64,000 nt of DNA from Yoonia rosea (GCF_900156505.1 NZ_FTPR01000004.1:211014-275013), one strand, 5' to 3'. Shown: positions 36,844 through 45,630, counted from the first letter of the stretch. The notes: a model not told the origin generated them from the letters alone. A program made the numbers and translations.

Positions 36844-37179
36844 TCAGTCCGTCTCGCAGAACAATTCGTAGACAAGGCCGATGATCTTGCGAGATTTGTC
36901 ATCCGTCAAGCTATAGTAGATCGTCTTGCCTTCACGGCGAGGCGTGACCAGCCCTTCAAGCCGCAACCGCCCCAGTTGCTGGGACACCGCAGCCTGACGT
37001 GCAGAAAGCAGTTCTTCCAATTCGGTGACTGACTTTTCACCTGTCGCCAGATGGCAAAGGATCATCAACCTGCCTTCGTGACTGATCGCTTTGAGATAGT
37101 TTGTTGCGATGGTCGCGTTGTGCATCATCTCGTCCAAGCGTGCATCATCAACGTCAGTATTGAAAACCGGAAGTGTCAT
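36844..37179 (-). CDS. soxR: ArsR-family repressor SoxR (persulfide sensor type)
   Basis: 111 residues with the ArsR winged helix (SVTELEELLSARQAAVSQQL) and the wing RREGKTIYYSL. Two cysteines, C42 (MILCHL) and C108 (LFCETD), are 66 residues apart, the same spacing as C41 and C107 of Rhodobacter capsulatus SqrR, which form a tetrasulfide bridge in response to persulfide. It is therefore expected to repress sox genes and release DNA when sulfane sulfur appears. Candidate binding sites lie before soxS/soxV, soxX, soxB and soxG. Confidence 0.92.
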   Translation of the reverse strand: MTLPVFNTDVDDARLDEMMHNATIATNYLKAISHEGRLMILCHLATGEKSVTELEELLSARQAAVSQQLGRLRLEGLVTPRREGKTIYYSLTDDKSRKIIGLVYELFCETD

Positions 37180-37295
37180 AAGCCTTGGAGCCTCACGCGA
37201 ATCTTTCTGTTCAGGTCAAATCGTCTGCGCCAGTTAATTGTGCTTTTGCCGCCAAATTGCTACCTCTGAGCGCGGCAAAATGGTAGTTTTTTCCG

Positions 37296-37694
37296 CTATT
37301 TGTCGGATTTTGCAACAAATACGCCCTCTTGCGCGAGCATTTGCCCCAAAAGTCCCCAGAAAAAATCATCTCCCGGATAGCCCTCGATCCGGTTTGTCTC
37401 GATGCCTTCGACCAGCAGGATGAAGGTCGGGGTGTAATTGATCCGCCGCGCAAGCACGATATCGGAAGGCATCGGATCAAGCAGATTGACACGCCGCAGC
37501 GGGGCGACGGCCCCTTCTTCTGTCTTGTGGTAGATGGGCCCGATTTCTTCGTTCCACCGCGCGCACCACAGACAGCCCGGTTCTTCGGCCATCATCAGTT
37601 GCAACTCTGCACGTGCAGACGCCGCAGACATCAGGGTCACTGCAAAGACAGCAACTGCGAGGCGGATAATAAAACTAGCTTTCGTTATAAACAT
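37296..37694 (-). CDS. soxS: periplasmic thioredoxin-like protein SoxS
   Basis: 132 residues. A signal peptide (to about residue 29, SASARA) is followed by a small thioredoxin fold with the active-site C41-LW-C44 and a cis-Pro in NYTPTF. In Paracoccus, SoxS is needed to keep the Sox system active, acting on the SoxY cysteine. It is divergent from soxV across a 47-base gap that contains a SoxR-site candidate, and soxR follows 116 bases downstream. Confidence 0.88.
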   Translation of the reverse strand: MFITKASFIIRLAVAVFAVTLMSAASARAELQLMMAEEPGCLWCARWNEEIGPIYHKTEEGAVAPLRRVNLLDPMPSDIVLARRINYTPTFILLVEGIETNRIEGYPGDDFFWGLLGQMLAQEGVFVAKSDK

Positions 37695-37714
37695 TCAATA
37701 ATTCTAATATGAAT
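37693..37714. promoter_or_regulatory. SoxR operator candidate between soxS and soxV
   Basis: ATTC (37701-37704) and GAAT (37711-37714) form an inverted repeat with 6 bases between. An overlapping ATTC-N8-TAAT (37693-37708) fits the N8 spacing with one mismatch. The position corresponds to the soxS-soxV region that SoxR binds in Pseudaminobacter, as I recall it. Confidence 0.55.
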
Positions 37715-37741
37715 CATGTGGGCAATCAAGGAAAACAACAC

Positions 37742-38479
37742 ATGCTGGACGTAAGCTTTTTTGGTGCTGCGGTCGCTGGGCTGTTGTCGTTCTTTACGCC
37801 CTGCGTTTTGCCGATGGTGCCGTTTTACCTGTGCTACATGGCTGGCACATCCATGTCCGAGTTGCGTTCTGAGGATGCGATCAGCTCGTCTGTGCAGCGC
37901 AGATTGATTGTCTCCGCGGTGTTCTTTGCCTTTGGGGTAACGACCATCTTTGTGCTCTTGGGCATGGGGGCGACTGCGATCGGGCAGGCCTTTGGGATGT
38001 GGCGGGACACGCTGCGCTATGTGGCGGCGGGGGTCTTGCTCATCTTTGGTTTGCATTTTCTGGGCGTTATCCGCGTGCCGCTGCTTTACCGCGAAGCCAA
38101 GATTGAAAGCACGGCCGAACCGACAACGATGATCGGCGCCTATGTTATGGGGCTTGCATTCGGCTTTGGCTGGACGCCCTGCGTCGGCCCCGCACTTGCG
38201 GCAATCCTGATGGTTGCCAGCGGGATGGGTGACATCTGGCGCGGTGGCCTGCTCTTGCTGGTATACGGCCTTGCGATGACAGCACCGTTTGTTGTGGCCG
38301 CTTTTTTCGCCCGCCCGTTCCTGAGCTGGCTTCAGCGCAACCGCAAATATCTGGCGCATGTTGAACGCGTCATGGGTGTGATGCTGATCATCTTTGCTGT
38401 GCTGATCGGAACCAATTCGGTCAATTACATCGCCCAGTGGATGATCGAAGTCATGCCTGCATTTACCAACCTAGGATAA
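37742..38479 (+). CDS. soxV: CcdA-type thiol-disulfide transmembrane protein SoxV
   Basis: 245 residues with six membrane helices. FFTPCVLPMVPFYLCYMAG in the first helix and GWTPCVGPALAAIL in the fourth hold the paired reactive cysteines of the CcdA/DsbD family. It carries electrons from cytoplasmic thioredoxin to periplasmic SoxW. The ATG at 37742 follows AAGGAAA; an in-frame ATG at 37709 would add 11 hydrophilic residues and overlap the operator. Transcribed with soxW. Confidence 0.93.
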   Translation: MLDVSFFGAAVAGLLSFFTPCVLPMVPFYLCYMAGTSMSELRSEDAISSSVQRRLIVSAVFFAFGVTTIFVLLGMGATAIGQAFGMWRDTLRYVAAGVLLIFGLHFLGVIRVPLLYREAKIESTAEPTTMIGAYVMGLAFGFGWTPCVGPALAAILMVASGMGDIWRGGLLLLVYGLAMTAPFVVAAFFARPFLSWLQRNRKYLAHVERVMGVMLIIFAVLIGTNSVNYIAQWMIEVMPAFTNLG

Positions 38480-38490
38480 AGGAAGTGACC

Positions 38491-39060
38491 ATGATTTCTC
38501 GCCGTTTTCTCGCGCTTGCAGCGCTTGTTCTGGCTCTCCCGGCTTTTGCTACGCCTTTGGGTGACGACGGTCTGCACAAGGCCGATTGGATGCATGACAC
38601 CTTCAAGGATCTGCGCGAGGACCTTGCCGAGGCGAATGCCGAAGGCAAGCGCCTTCTGATCATTATAGAGCAGCGCGGATGCATCTATTGCACCAAGATG
38701 CACGAAGAGGTTTTCCCAACCCCCGAAATCTCTGCGATGCTGAATGAGGCATTCTTCGTCATCCAGATCAATATGTTCGGGGATGTCGAAGTAACGGATT
38801 TTGACGGGACCACTTTACCCGAAAAAGACATGGTGCGTCGCTGGAATGCCCTGTTCACGCCGACAATGATGTTCTTCCCCCAAGAAGTGGAAGAAGGCCA
38901 GATCGCGACCCAGGCGGCCGTTGCCGTTATGCCGGGGGCCTTTGGGCGCTGGACTACGTTGAACCTGCTCAACTGGATCAATGACGAAGGCTATCTTGGT
39001 GAAGAACCCTTCCAAAAATACCATGCAAGGATCATTCAGGAGCAGGGAATAACAGAATAA
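38491..39060 (+). CDS. soxW: periplasmic thioredoxin SoxW
   Basis: 189 residues. A signal peptide ends near residue 20 (LPAFA), followed by a thioredoxin-like fold with C64-IY-C67. The cis-Pro is in FTPTMMFF. SoxW takes reductant from SoxV and is thought to reduce the SoxY carrier or related thiols. The ATG at 38491 has a AAAGGAAG site and lies 11 bases after the soxV stop. An upstream in-frame start at 38437 overlaps soxV and is unlikely. Confidence 0.9.
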   Translation: MISRRFLALAALVLALPAFATPLGDDGLHKADWMHDTFKDLREDLAEANAEGKRLLIIIEQRGCIYCTKMHEEVFPTPEISAMLNEAFFVIQINMFGDVEVTDFDGTTLPEKDMVRRWNALFTPTMMFFPQEVEEGQIATQAAVAVMPGAFGRWTTLNLLNWINDEGYLGEEPFQKYHARIIQEQGITE

Positions 39061-39082
39061 AATCAGATGGTTGAGTGTAAAC

Positions 39083-39098
39083 ATTCAAATAAATGATT
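39083..39098. promoter_or_regulatory. SoxR operator candidate upstream of soxX
   Basis: ATTC-AAATAAAT-GATT: correct 8-base spacing, one mismatch to ATTC-N8-GAAT. It lies 70 bases upstream of the soxX ATG, in the soxW-soxX gap that is a known SoxR binding region in related bacteria. Confidence 0.5.
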
Positions 39099-39167
39099 TT
39101 GTTGTTGCGATTCTGACAACCTGTAGTCTACGGTATACGAAACACATTTGTGATCCAGGGAGGGACC

Positions 39168-39641
39168 ATGAAGCGGATTCTTAGCACAGGTGTCGCGATT
39201 GCCATTGCGACCGTTGGCTTTGCTGAAGGAATGATGCCTGATGACGTCGTTTACAGCGAGTATGGCGAAATCGAGGCGTCCTTGTCCGGTCAACCGGGCG
39301 ATGCAGCGGCAGGTCTTGAAATCATGGTTTCACGTGGCAAGGGCAATTGCATTGCATGTCATCAGGTGACCGCTCTGGAAGAATACCCGTTCCACGGCGA
39401 AGTCGGCCCATCGCTTGACGGTGTGGGCGAATACCGTACCGCAGCCGAGCTGCGTGGCATTATCGCAAATGCGAAGATGACCTATGAGGGGACCATCATG
39501 CCGGCGTTCTACCGCACAAGCGGGTTCACCCGCCCGGGCAACGCTTTCACCGGAAAAGCCGCAGAGGGCGAACTGTCCCCGCTGCTGACCGCTCAGGAAA
39601 TCGAAGATGTGGTCGCATATCTTCAGACACTTAAAGACTGA
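39168..39641 (+). CDS. soxX: monohaem cytochrome c SoxX
   Basis: 157 residues. A signal peptide (about 1-19) precedes the haem motif C61-IA-C64-H65, and GTIMPAFYR provides the likely Met ligand. SoxX pairs with SoxA in the enzyme that joins thiosulfate to the SoxY cysteine and transfers the electrons. The ATG at 39168 has a GGGAGGGAC ribosome-binding site; the frame extends 6 codons further. First gene of soxXYZA. Confidence 0.95.
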   Translation: MKRILSTGVAIAIATVGFAEGMMPDDVVYSEYGEIEASLSGQPGDAAAGLEIMVSRGKGNCIACHQVTALEEYPFHGEVGPSLDGVGEYRTAAELRGIIANAKMTYEGTIMPAFYRTSGFTRPGNAFTGKAAEGELSPLLTAQEIEDVVAYLQTLKD

Positions 39642-39671
39642 TCTGCAACTGGCAGACCGATAGGAGACCCT

Positions 39672-40088
39672 ATGAAACTTACACGTAGACATACGCTTAT
39701 GATGGCGTTCGGCTCCGCGCTCGCAGCTGTTATGCCGTTTCGTGCATTCGCTGCCGTCGAGGACAATATTGCAGCGTTTACCGGTGGTGCCGCTGTCGGA
39801 AGCGAGGGCATCACGTTGATTGCCCCAGAAATCGCAGAGAACGGCAACACCGTGCCGATCGAAGTGAATGCGCCGGGTGCAGAGGCGATCATCGTCTTCG
39901 CAGCAGGCAATCCGACACCTTCGGTTGCGACATTCAATTTCGGTCCGATGGCCGCGTCCCAATCTGCAGCGACACGCATCCGTCTTGCAGGCACGCAGGA
40001 TGTCGTCGCGATCGCCCGCATGCCTGACGGCAGCTTTGTGCAAGCCAGTCAGGAAGTAAAAGTGACCATTGGCGGCTGCGGCGGCTGA
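39672..40088 (+). CDS. soxY: sulfur carrier subunit SoxY
   Basis: 138 residues. A Tat-like signal (TRRHTLM then a hydrophobic stretch ending AFA) leads to an immunoglobulin-like domain. The protein ends in the swinging-arm motif GGCGG, with the substrate-carrying Cys136. All Sox intermediates are attached to this cysteine in the periplasm. SoxZ lacks a signal and must travel with it. soxZ follows 16 bases later. Confidence 0.96.
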   Translation: MKLTRRHTLMMAFGSALAAVMPFRAFAAVEDNIAAFTGGAAVGSEGITLIAPEIAENGNTVPIEVNAPGAEAIIVFAAGNPTPSVATFNFGPMAASQSAATRIRLAGTQDVVAIARMPDGSFVQASQEVKVTIGGCGG

Positions 40089-40104
40089 GTGAGGAAGAAA
40101 ACAA

Positions 40105-40434
40105 ATGGCAGATAATGTAACACCCCGCGTTCGCGTCCCCCGTGATGCCACCGCTGGCGAAGAAATCACCATCAAGACCCTGATCAGCCATCCGATGGAG
40201 TCTGGCCAGCGCAAAGATGGCGACGGCAATGTGATCCCGCGCTCGATCATCAACCGTTTCACATGCACGTTCAACGGCGAGACAGTGATCGATGTCACGC
40301 TGGAGCCGGCGATTTCAACGAACCCGTATTTCGAGTTCCAGGCCATCGTGCCAGAGAGCGGGACGTTCGAATTCACTTGGTATGATGATGACGGCGCCGT
40401 CTACACCGACAGCAAAGATATTACCGTCGGGTAA
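40105..40434 (+). CDS. soxZ: SoxY partner protein SoxZ
   Basis: 109 residues, no signal peptide. The all-beta SoxZ family features are visible: TPRVRVPRDATAGEEITIKTL, then RFTCTFNGE and FEFTWYDDDG. It forms the SoxYZ heterodimer. It is preceded by a GAGGAAG site and lies 16 bases after soxY and 27 before soxA. Confidence 0.96.
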   Translation: MADNVTPRVRVPRDATAGEEITIKTLISHPMESGQRKDGDGNVIPRSIINRFTCTFNGETVIDVTLEPAISTNPYFEFQAIVPESGTFEFTWYDDDGAVYTDSKDITVG

Positions 40435-40461
40435 CCGCGGAACACACGCCAGGGAGGGCCG

Positions 40462-41313
40462 ATGTCTATGAAATCACTGTTTAAGGGCGGTATTGCCGCC
40501 GTCGCAATTCTTTCCGCTTTTGCGGCTAATGCGGACGAAGAAGCAGATCTCGTCATCAACGAAGAGATCGAGATCACAGTCCGGACCGATGCGCCAGCGC
40601 ATCTTGAAAACTTGAGTACAATCTACTCGGGTTGGGTGTTTCGCTCGACGGAAACACAAGCTTTGCAGATGGATGATTTCGAAAACCCCGGCATGATCTT
40701 TGTTGATGATGCGATCGCTGCATGGAACACCGCTGAGGGCACAGAGGGTCAGTCCTGTGCGGCCTGTCACGGTGCGCCGGAAGAAATGGCCGGTGTGCGC
40801 GCTGTTTACCCAAAATGGAACGACGAAGCCGAAGAAGTGCGTACAATTGCGATGCAGGTCAACGGCTGCCGTACAGAACAGATGGGTGCTGACGAGTGGA
40901 AATATGACGGCACCGAGATGCTGAACATGGAAGCGCTCTTGGCGTCTGTATCACGCGGTATGCCAGTGAACGTGGCCATCGACGGACCCGTTCAGGCGAT
41001 GTGGGAAAAGGGCCGTGAGCTTTATTATACACGGTTCGGCCAACTCGATCTGTCTTGCGCGAATTGCCATGAAGACAACTATGGCAACAACATCCGTGCC
41101 GATCACCTGAGCCAGGGTCAAATCAACGCATTCCCGACGTATCGCTTGAAGAACGCCAAGCTGAACGGCGTACAGGGACGCTTCCGTGGATGTATTCGTG
41201 ACACCCGTGCGGAGACATATGCAGTCGGGTCTGAAGAATTCATCGCGCTGGAACTTTATGTGGCCTCACGCGGCAATGGCCTCTCGGTCGAAGGCCCGTC
41301 CGTCAGAAACTAA
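40462..41313 (+). CDS. soxA: dihaem cytochrome c SoxA
   Basis: 283 residues with a signal peptide to about residue 24. Two haem motifs are visible: C99-AA-C102-H103 and C199-AN-C202-H203, making this the dihaem form. C244 (GRFRGCI) is the conserved cysteine that becomes the persulfide ligand of the active haem. With SoxX it catalyses coupling of thiosulfate to SoxYZ. Last gene of soxXYZA; a strong terminator follows 13 bases after the stop. Confidence 0.95.
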   Translation: MSMKSLFKGGIAAVAILSAFAANADEEADLVINEEIEITVRTDAPAHLENLSTIYSGWVFRSTETQALQMDDFENPGMIFVDDAIAAWNTAEGTEGQSCAACHGAPEEMAGVRAVYPKWNDEAEEVRTIAMQVNGCRTEQMGADEWKYDGTEMLNMEALLASVSRGMPVNVAIDGPVQAMWEKGRELYYTRFGQLDLSCANCHEDNYGNNIRADHLSQGQINAFPTYRLKNAKLNGVQGRFRGCIRDTRAETYAVGSEEFIALELYVASRGNGLSVEGPSVRN

Positions 41314-41325
41314 TCCTCCTTGAAC

Positions 41326-41358
41326 TGCCCGCTTCAACCAGTTTGAGGCGGGCATTTT
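41326..41358 (+). terminator. rho-independent terminator between soxA and soxB
   Basis: TGCCCGCTTCAA (41326-41337) pairs with TTGAGGCGGGCA (41343-41354), 12 bp with one G-U pair, followed by TTTT. It splits the sox genes into soxXYZA and soxBCDEF messages. Confidence 0.75.
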
Positions 41359-41368
41359 CAAACCAAAT

Positions 41369-41388
41369 ATATTCATAAAATAGAATAT
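41369..41388. promoter_or_regulatory. SoxR operator candidate upstream of soxB
   Basis: ATATTC-ATAAAATA-GAATAT: perfect ATTC-N8-GAAT with arms extended to 6 bp. It sits 27 bases upstream of the soxB ATG and just after the soxA terminator. It matches the consensus I recall for R. capsulatus SqrR. Confidence 0.65.
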
Positions 41389-41415
41389 GATAACACAAGA
41401 GGCTCGATAACTCAC

Positions 41416-43119
41416 ATGATCTCACGTCGCGATTTTCTGCAGGCCAGCATGGCGGCTTCGGCGATTGTCGGAGCATCGGGCTTTGGCAATTGGGGCAAGC
41501 TGGCTGCGCAGCAAGCGTTAAGCCAAAGCGATCTGCTTCAGTTTGACACCTTCGGGAACGTTTCGCTGATCCATATCACCGACATCCACGCCCAGTTGAA
41601 ACCGATCTGGTTCCGCGAGCCTCAAATCAATCTTGGCGTTGGATCCAACAAAGGGGCAGTGCCACACATTACGGGCGCAGACTTCCGCAAGCTTTATGGC
41701 ATCGAAGATGGCAGCGCGTCGCATTACGCGCTCAGCTATGACGATTTTACCGCGCTCGGTCAGGCCTATGGCAAGATGGGCGGCATGGACCGTGTCGCGA
41801 CTGTCGTGAACAGCATCCGTGCGGACCGGCCCGATGCGTTGCTGCTGGATGGCGGCGATACATGGCACGGCTCTTACACTTGCTACAAAACCGAAGGGCA
41901 GGATGTCGTGAACATCATGAACCTGCTGAAACCCGATGCGATGACTTTCCACTGGGAATTCACGCTGGGATCTGACCGTGTCCGCGATATCGTGAGCGAT
42001 CTGCCTTTTGCCGCGCTGGGACAGAATATTTTTGACGCCGAATGGGATGAACCCGCAGAGGATTTCCAGCCTTACCAGTTCTTTGAACGTGGCGGTGTAA
42101 AGATCGCGGTGATCGGGCAGGCCTTCCCCTATATGCCAATCGCTAACCCCGGTTGGATGTTCCCCGAGTATTCGTTCGGCATCCGCGACCAGCGCATGCA
42201 AGAAATGGTCGATGAGGTACGCGGGCAGGGGGCCGAACTTGTTGTCTGCCTTTCGCACAACGGTTTTGACGTGGACAAGAAGATGGCCGAGCGCGTCACC
42301 GGAATTGACGTGATCCTCGCCGGTCACACCCATGACGCGCTGCCGGAACCTGTGTTGATCGGTGAGACGATTGTTGTGGCCTCCGGCTCTAACGGCAAGT
42401 TCGTCAGCCGCGTCGATCTGGATGTCCGCGATGGCCGGATGATGGGCTTCCGTCACAAGCTGATCCCAATTTTCTCGGACGTCATTGCACCCAATGCCGA
42501 GGTCGCCGCCGCCATTGATGCGGAACGCGCGCCATTCTTGGACGAATTGACCGAAGTTATCGGCAAAACAGCGGACGACACATTGCTCTACCGCCGCGGT
42601 AACTTCAACGGCTCGTGGGATGATCTGATCTGCGACGCCCTGATCCAGGAACGTGACGCCGATATTTCGATGTCACCCGGCGTGCGCTGGGGCCCGTCTA
42701 TCATGCCCGGACAGGACATTACCCGAGAGGATATCTGGAACGTCACCTCGATGACCTATCCGAACGCCTATCGCACTGAAATGACGGGTGAATTTATTCA
42801 TACCATCATGGAGGACGTGGCCGACAACCTGTTCAACACCGACCCCTACTATCAGCAGGGTGGTGACATGGTCCGTGTGGGCGGCATGGGCTACAGCATT
42901 GATGTCAGCAAGCCCATCGGACAGCGCGTTACGGACATGACACTGCTGAGAACCGGTGAGGCGATTGATCCCGCCAAGACCTATGTGGTCGCAGGCTGGG
43001 CCTCGGTCAATGAAGGCACCGAAGGACCGCCGATCTGGGATGTCGTTGAAAACCATATTCGCAATCTGGGCACCGTGCAGGTGAAACCGAACACAAGTGT
43101 CAAAGTCTCTGGCGCATAA
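41416..43119 (+). CDS. soxB: dimanganese sulfate thiohydrolase SoxB
   Basis: 567 residues of the 5'-nucleotidase-like metallophosphatase family. A Tat signal (SRRDFLQ, residues 3-9) targets it to the periplasm. Metal ligands appear in HITDIHAQ, LDGGDTWHGS and AGHTHD. It hydrolyses SoxY-bound sulfonate to sulfate. Its own promoter region contains a SoxR-site candidate, and soxC follows 14 bases downstream. Confidence 0.96.
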   Translation: MISRRDFLQASMAASAIVGASGFGNWGKLAAQQALSQSDLLQFDTFGNVSLIHITDIHAQLKPIWFREPQINLGVGSNKGAVPHITGADFRKLYGIEDGSASHYALSYDDFTALGQAYGKMGGMDRVATVVNSIRADRPDALLLDGGDTWHGSYTCYKTEGQDVVNIMNLLKPDAMTFHWEFTLGSDRVRDIVSDLPFAALGQNIFDAEWDEPAEDFQPYQFFERGGVKIAVIGQAFPYMPIANPGWMFPEYSFGIRDQRMQEMVDEVRGQGAELVVCLSHNGFDVDKKMAERVTGIDVILAGHTHDALPEPVLIGETIVVASGSNGKFVSRVDLDVRDGRMMGFRHKLIPIFSDVIAPNAEVAAAIDAERAPFLDELTEVIGKTADDTLLYRRGNFNGSWDDLICDALIQERDADISMSPGVRWGPSIMPGQDITREDIWNVTSMTYPNAYRTEMTGEFIHTIMEDVADNLFNTDPYYQQGGDMVRVGGMGYSIDVSKPIGQRVTDMTLLRTGEAIDPAKTYVVAGWASVNEGTEGPPIWDVVENHIRNLGTVQVKPNTSVKVSGA

Positions 43120-43133
43120 GGAGAAAACAGGAA

Positions 43134-44408
43134 ATGGATGAGATCTTCAAACCGTCCAGACGCACATTTTTGCGTGGAAGTGCTGCGATTGCGGCCGGGA
43201 CTGTCGCAGGTCAGGCAGTGGCTCAGGACGGCCCCGACCCCAAAATCACGGAATTGCAGGACTGGGCGTCCTACACAGGTGTCGGCGTTGACGAAACGCC
43301 CTACGGCCTGCCGATCAGCTTTGAAAGCGATGTGGTGCGGCGGAATGTAGAGTGGCTGACCGCGTCACCGATTTCCTCGATCAACTTTACGCCGATCCAT
43401 GCATTGGACGGGACAATCACGCCGCAAGGTTGCGCGTTCGAGCGCCACCACTCGGGCGCGATCGAGCTGTCCAAGGACGACTACCGCCTGATGATCAACG
43501 GTCTGGTCGATCGCCCCCTGATTTTCACCTACGCCGATCTTGAGCGTCTGCCGCGTGAAAACCATGTCTATTTCTGCGAATGTGCCGCGAACACCGGTAT
43601 GGAGTGGGCGGGGGCGCAGTTGAACGGTGCTCAGTTCACCCATGGTATGATCCATAACATGGAATACACCGGCGTGCCGTTGCGGACGCTGCTGCGTGAA
43701 GCAGGTCTCGATGCGGCGGGCGATCTGGCGGATAAATGGGTCTATGTGGAAGGCGCTGATGCATCCTCTAATGGCCGTTCGATCCCGATGGAGAAGGCGC
43801 TGGATGACGTGCTGGTGGCATTCAAAGCCAATGGCGAAGCGCTGCGCATGGAGCATGGCTATCCTGTGCGCTTGGTCGTTCCCGGTTGGGAAGGCAATAT
43901 GTGGGTCAAATGGCTTCGCCGCGTGCAGGTGACGGACATGGCCGTCGGCAGCCGCGAGGAAACATCCAAATATACCGACGTCTACGAGAACGGCATCGCT
44001 CGCAAATGGACGTGGGTCATGGATGCGAAATCCGTCATCACCTCACCCAGTCCGCAAATGCCAATCACGCACGGGCAGGGCCCGCTTGTGATCTCTGGTC
44101 TGGCGTGGTCCGGCCATGGGCAGATCACGCGTGTTGATGTCTCGAAGGACGGTGGCATCACGTGGGAAACAGCACGGCTTGGAAAGCAGGGCGATACCAA
44201 AGCCTTGACCCGCTTCTATCTGGACACCGACTGGGACGGCAGCCCGATGCTCTTGCAATCGCGTGCTATCGACGAAACCGGCTATGTCCAGCCGACAAAG
44301 GACCAGTTGCGCGAAAAGCGCGGCGAGAACGCGGTCTATCACAACAACTGTATTCAAACCTGGTTTGTGAACGAAGAAGGGGTCGCCGAGAATGTCGAAG
44401 TCTCTTAA
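43134..44408 (+). CDS. soxC: sulfane dehydrogenase molybdopterin subunit SoxC
   Basis: 424 residues. A Tat signal (SRRTFLRG at 8-15) is followed by the sulfite-oxidase molybdenum domain. C150 (ECAANTG) aligns with the Moco-binding cysteine, and the C-terminal Mo-co dimer domain contains SPQMPITHGQGPLVISG. With SoxD it oxidises the outer sulfane of SoxY-bound persulfide by six electrons. Presence of soxCD means thiosulfate should go fully to sulfate without sulfur globules. It overlaps soxD by 17 bases. Confidence 0.95.
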   Translation: MDEIFKPSRRTFLRGSAAIAAGTVAGQAVAQDGPDPKITELQDWASYTGVGVDETPYGLPISFESDVVRRNVEWLTASPISSINFTPIHALDGTITPQGCAFERHHSGAIELSKDDYRLMINGLVDRPLIFTYADLERLPRENHVYFCECAANTGMEWAGAQLNGAQFTHGMIHNMEYTGVPLRTLLREAGLDAAGDLADKWVYVEGADASSNGRSIPMEKALDDVLVAFKANGEALRMEHGYPVRLVVPGWEGNMWVKWLRRVQVTDMAVGSREETSKYTDVYENGIARKWTWVMDAKSVITSPSPQMPITHGQGPLVISGLAWSGHGQITRVDVSKDGGITWETARLGKQGDTKALTRFYLDTDWDGSPMLLQSRAIDETGYVQPTKDQLREKRGENAVYHNNCIQTWFVNEEGVAENVEVS

Positions 44409-45630
44409 TCTTTTCGTCCCCGCGATTGGTGGCACTGTGCTTTTGCTGGGTCTTGCCTATGGCATTTCCTCGCGTGAATACGGGGCCGCAACGATCGACT
44501 CGCTTGAAGCACGGGTGCAGCAGATCGAGGCAAACGCCGCACAAGCAACCGCCGAAGCGCAGGCAGCAGCCGCAGAAGCGGCGCGGCTGCTGCAAGAGCG
44601 TGAAGAACTTGCGGCTCTGGCCGCTGTCAGCGGCGCGAGCCTGACCGCACCAGCGCCTGTGATCGAAGGCACCTACGGTTTGGGCCGTGTGGCCTTTGAT
44701 GAAGAAATTGCCGCATGGGATGTCGATGTCCTGCCAGACGGGCGGGGCCTGCCGGAAGGCCGTGGTGATGTCTTTACCGGAGAAGAGGTCTTTGTTGACA
44801 AATGTGCCTCTTGTCACGGTGATTTTGCGGAAGGTGTTGGCAACTGGCCTGTGCTTGCCGGTGGTTTTGACACATTGGCAAATCGGGATCCGGTGAAAAC
44901 AGTGGGGTCCTACTGGCCCTATCTTTCGACCGCATGGGACTACATCAATCGGTCAATGCCTTTTGGTGAAGCGGGTACGCTGACGCCCGATGAGACCTAC
45001 GCGATCGTGGCGTATCTTTTGTATTCCAACAACATGGTTGATGACGATTTCGAGCTGAGCCACGAGAACTTTACGGAAGTTGAGATGTATAACGCCGACG
45101 GCTTTGTCGTCGATGACCGGCCCGAGCTTGAGTATGCCGAATGGCGCACGGAACCTTGCATGGAAAATTGCAAGGAGAGCGTCGAGATTACGATGCGCGC
45201 GACGTTCCTCGATGTGACCCCAGACGAAGACGTGGAAGCCGCAGTCAGCGCGCCCGCAACCGAGGCCACTCCGGCCGTAGCTGTCGCCGAAGATGCGGGC
45301 GGCATTGATCCGGCCCTGATCGCCGCTGGTGAGGGTGCATTCCGCCAGTGCCAGACCTGCCATCAGGTTGGCGAGGGCGCGCGCAACCGCACGGGGCCTG
45401 TCTTGAATGGGGTGATTGGGCAGGCAATCGGGTCCGTTGGCGGGTTTCGTTACTCGGGTGTCTTCGAACAGGCAAATGCCGCCGGTGAGGTGTGGACTGC
45501 GGAAAGCCTTGCCGCGTTCCTGACGGATCCACGCGGCACAATGTCCGGCACGAAGATGGCGTTCCGTGGTGTCGGGGACGAAGCCGAGGTTGCGGCACTG
45601 ATCGCCTATTTGCAGAGCTTTGCAGACTAA
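44392..45630 (+). CDS. soxD: dihaem cytochrome c SoxD with N-terminal anchor and coiled coil
   Basis: 412 residues. A hydrophobic segment at 7-24 is probably uncleaved or a signal, then a long helical Glu/Ala/Gln-rich stretch (about 32-78). The first haem motif is C138-AS-C141-H142; after an Ala/Pro/Val linker the second is C320-QT-C323-H324 in a short cytochrome c domain ending at the C-terminus. SoxD is the electron acceptor of SoxC. It starts inside the end of soxC, and its TAA overlaps the soxE ATG by 1 base. Confidence 0.93.
   Translation: MSKSLNLFVPAIGGTVLLLGLAYGISSREYGAATIDSLEARVQQIEANAAQATAEAQAAAAEAARLLQEREELAALAAVSGASLTAPAPVIEGTYGLGRVAFDEEIAAWDVDVLPDGRGLPEGRGDVFTGEEVFVDKCASCHGDFAEGVGNWPVLAGGFDTLANRDPVKTVGSYWPYLSTAWDYINRSMPFGEAGTLTPDETYAIVAYLLYSNNMVDDDFELSHENFTEVEMYNADGFVVDDRPELEYAEWRTEPCMENCKESVEITMRATFLDVTPDEDVEAAVSAPATEATPAVAVAEDAGGIDPALIAAGEGAFRQCQTCHQVGEGARNRTGPVLNGVIGQAIGSVGGFRYSGVFEQANAAGEVWTAESLAAFLTDPRGTMSGTKMAFRGVGDEAEVAALIAYLQSFAD

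Noticed and set aside
39330..40376. A 348-codon minus-strand open frame
   Set aside because: It runs against soxX, soxY and soxZ, which are certain by haem motif and the GGCGG tail.
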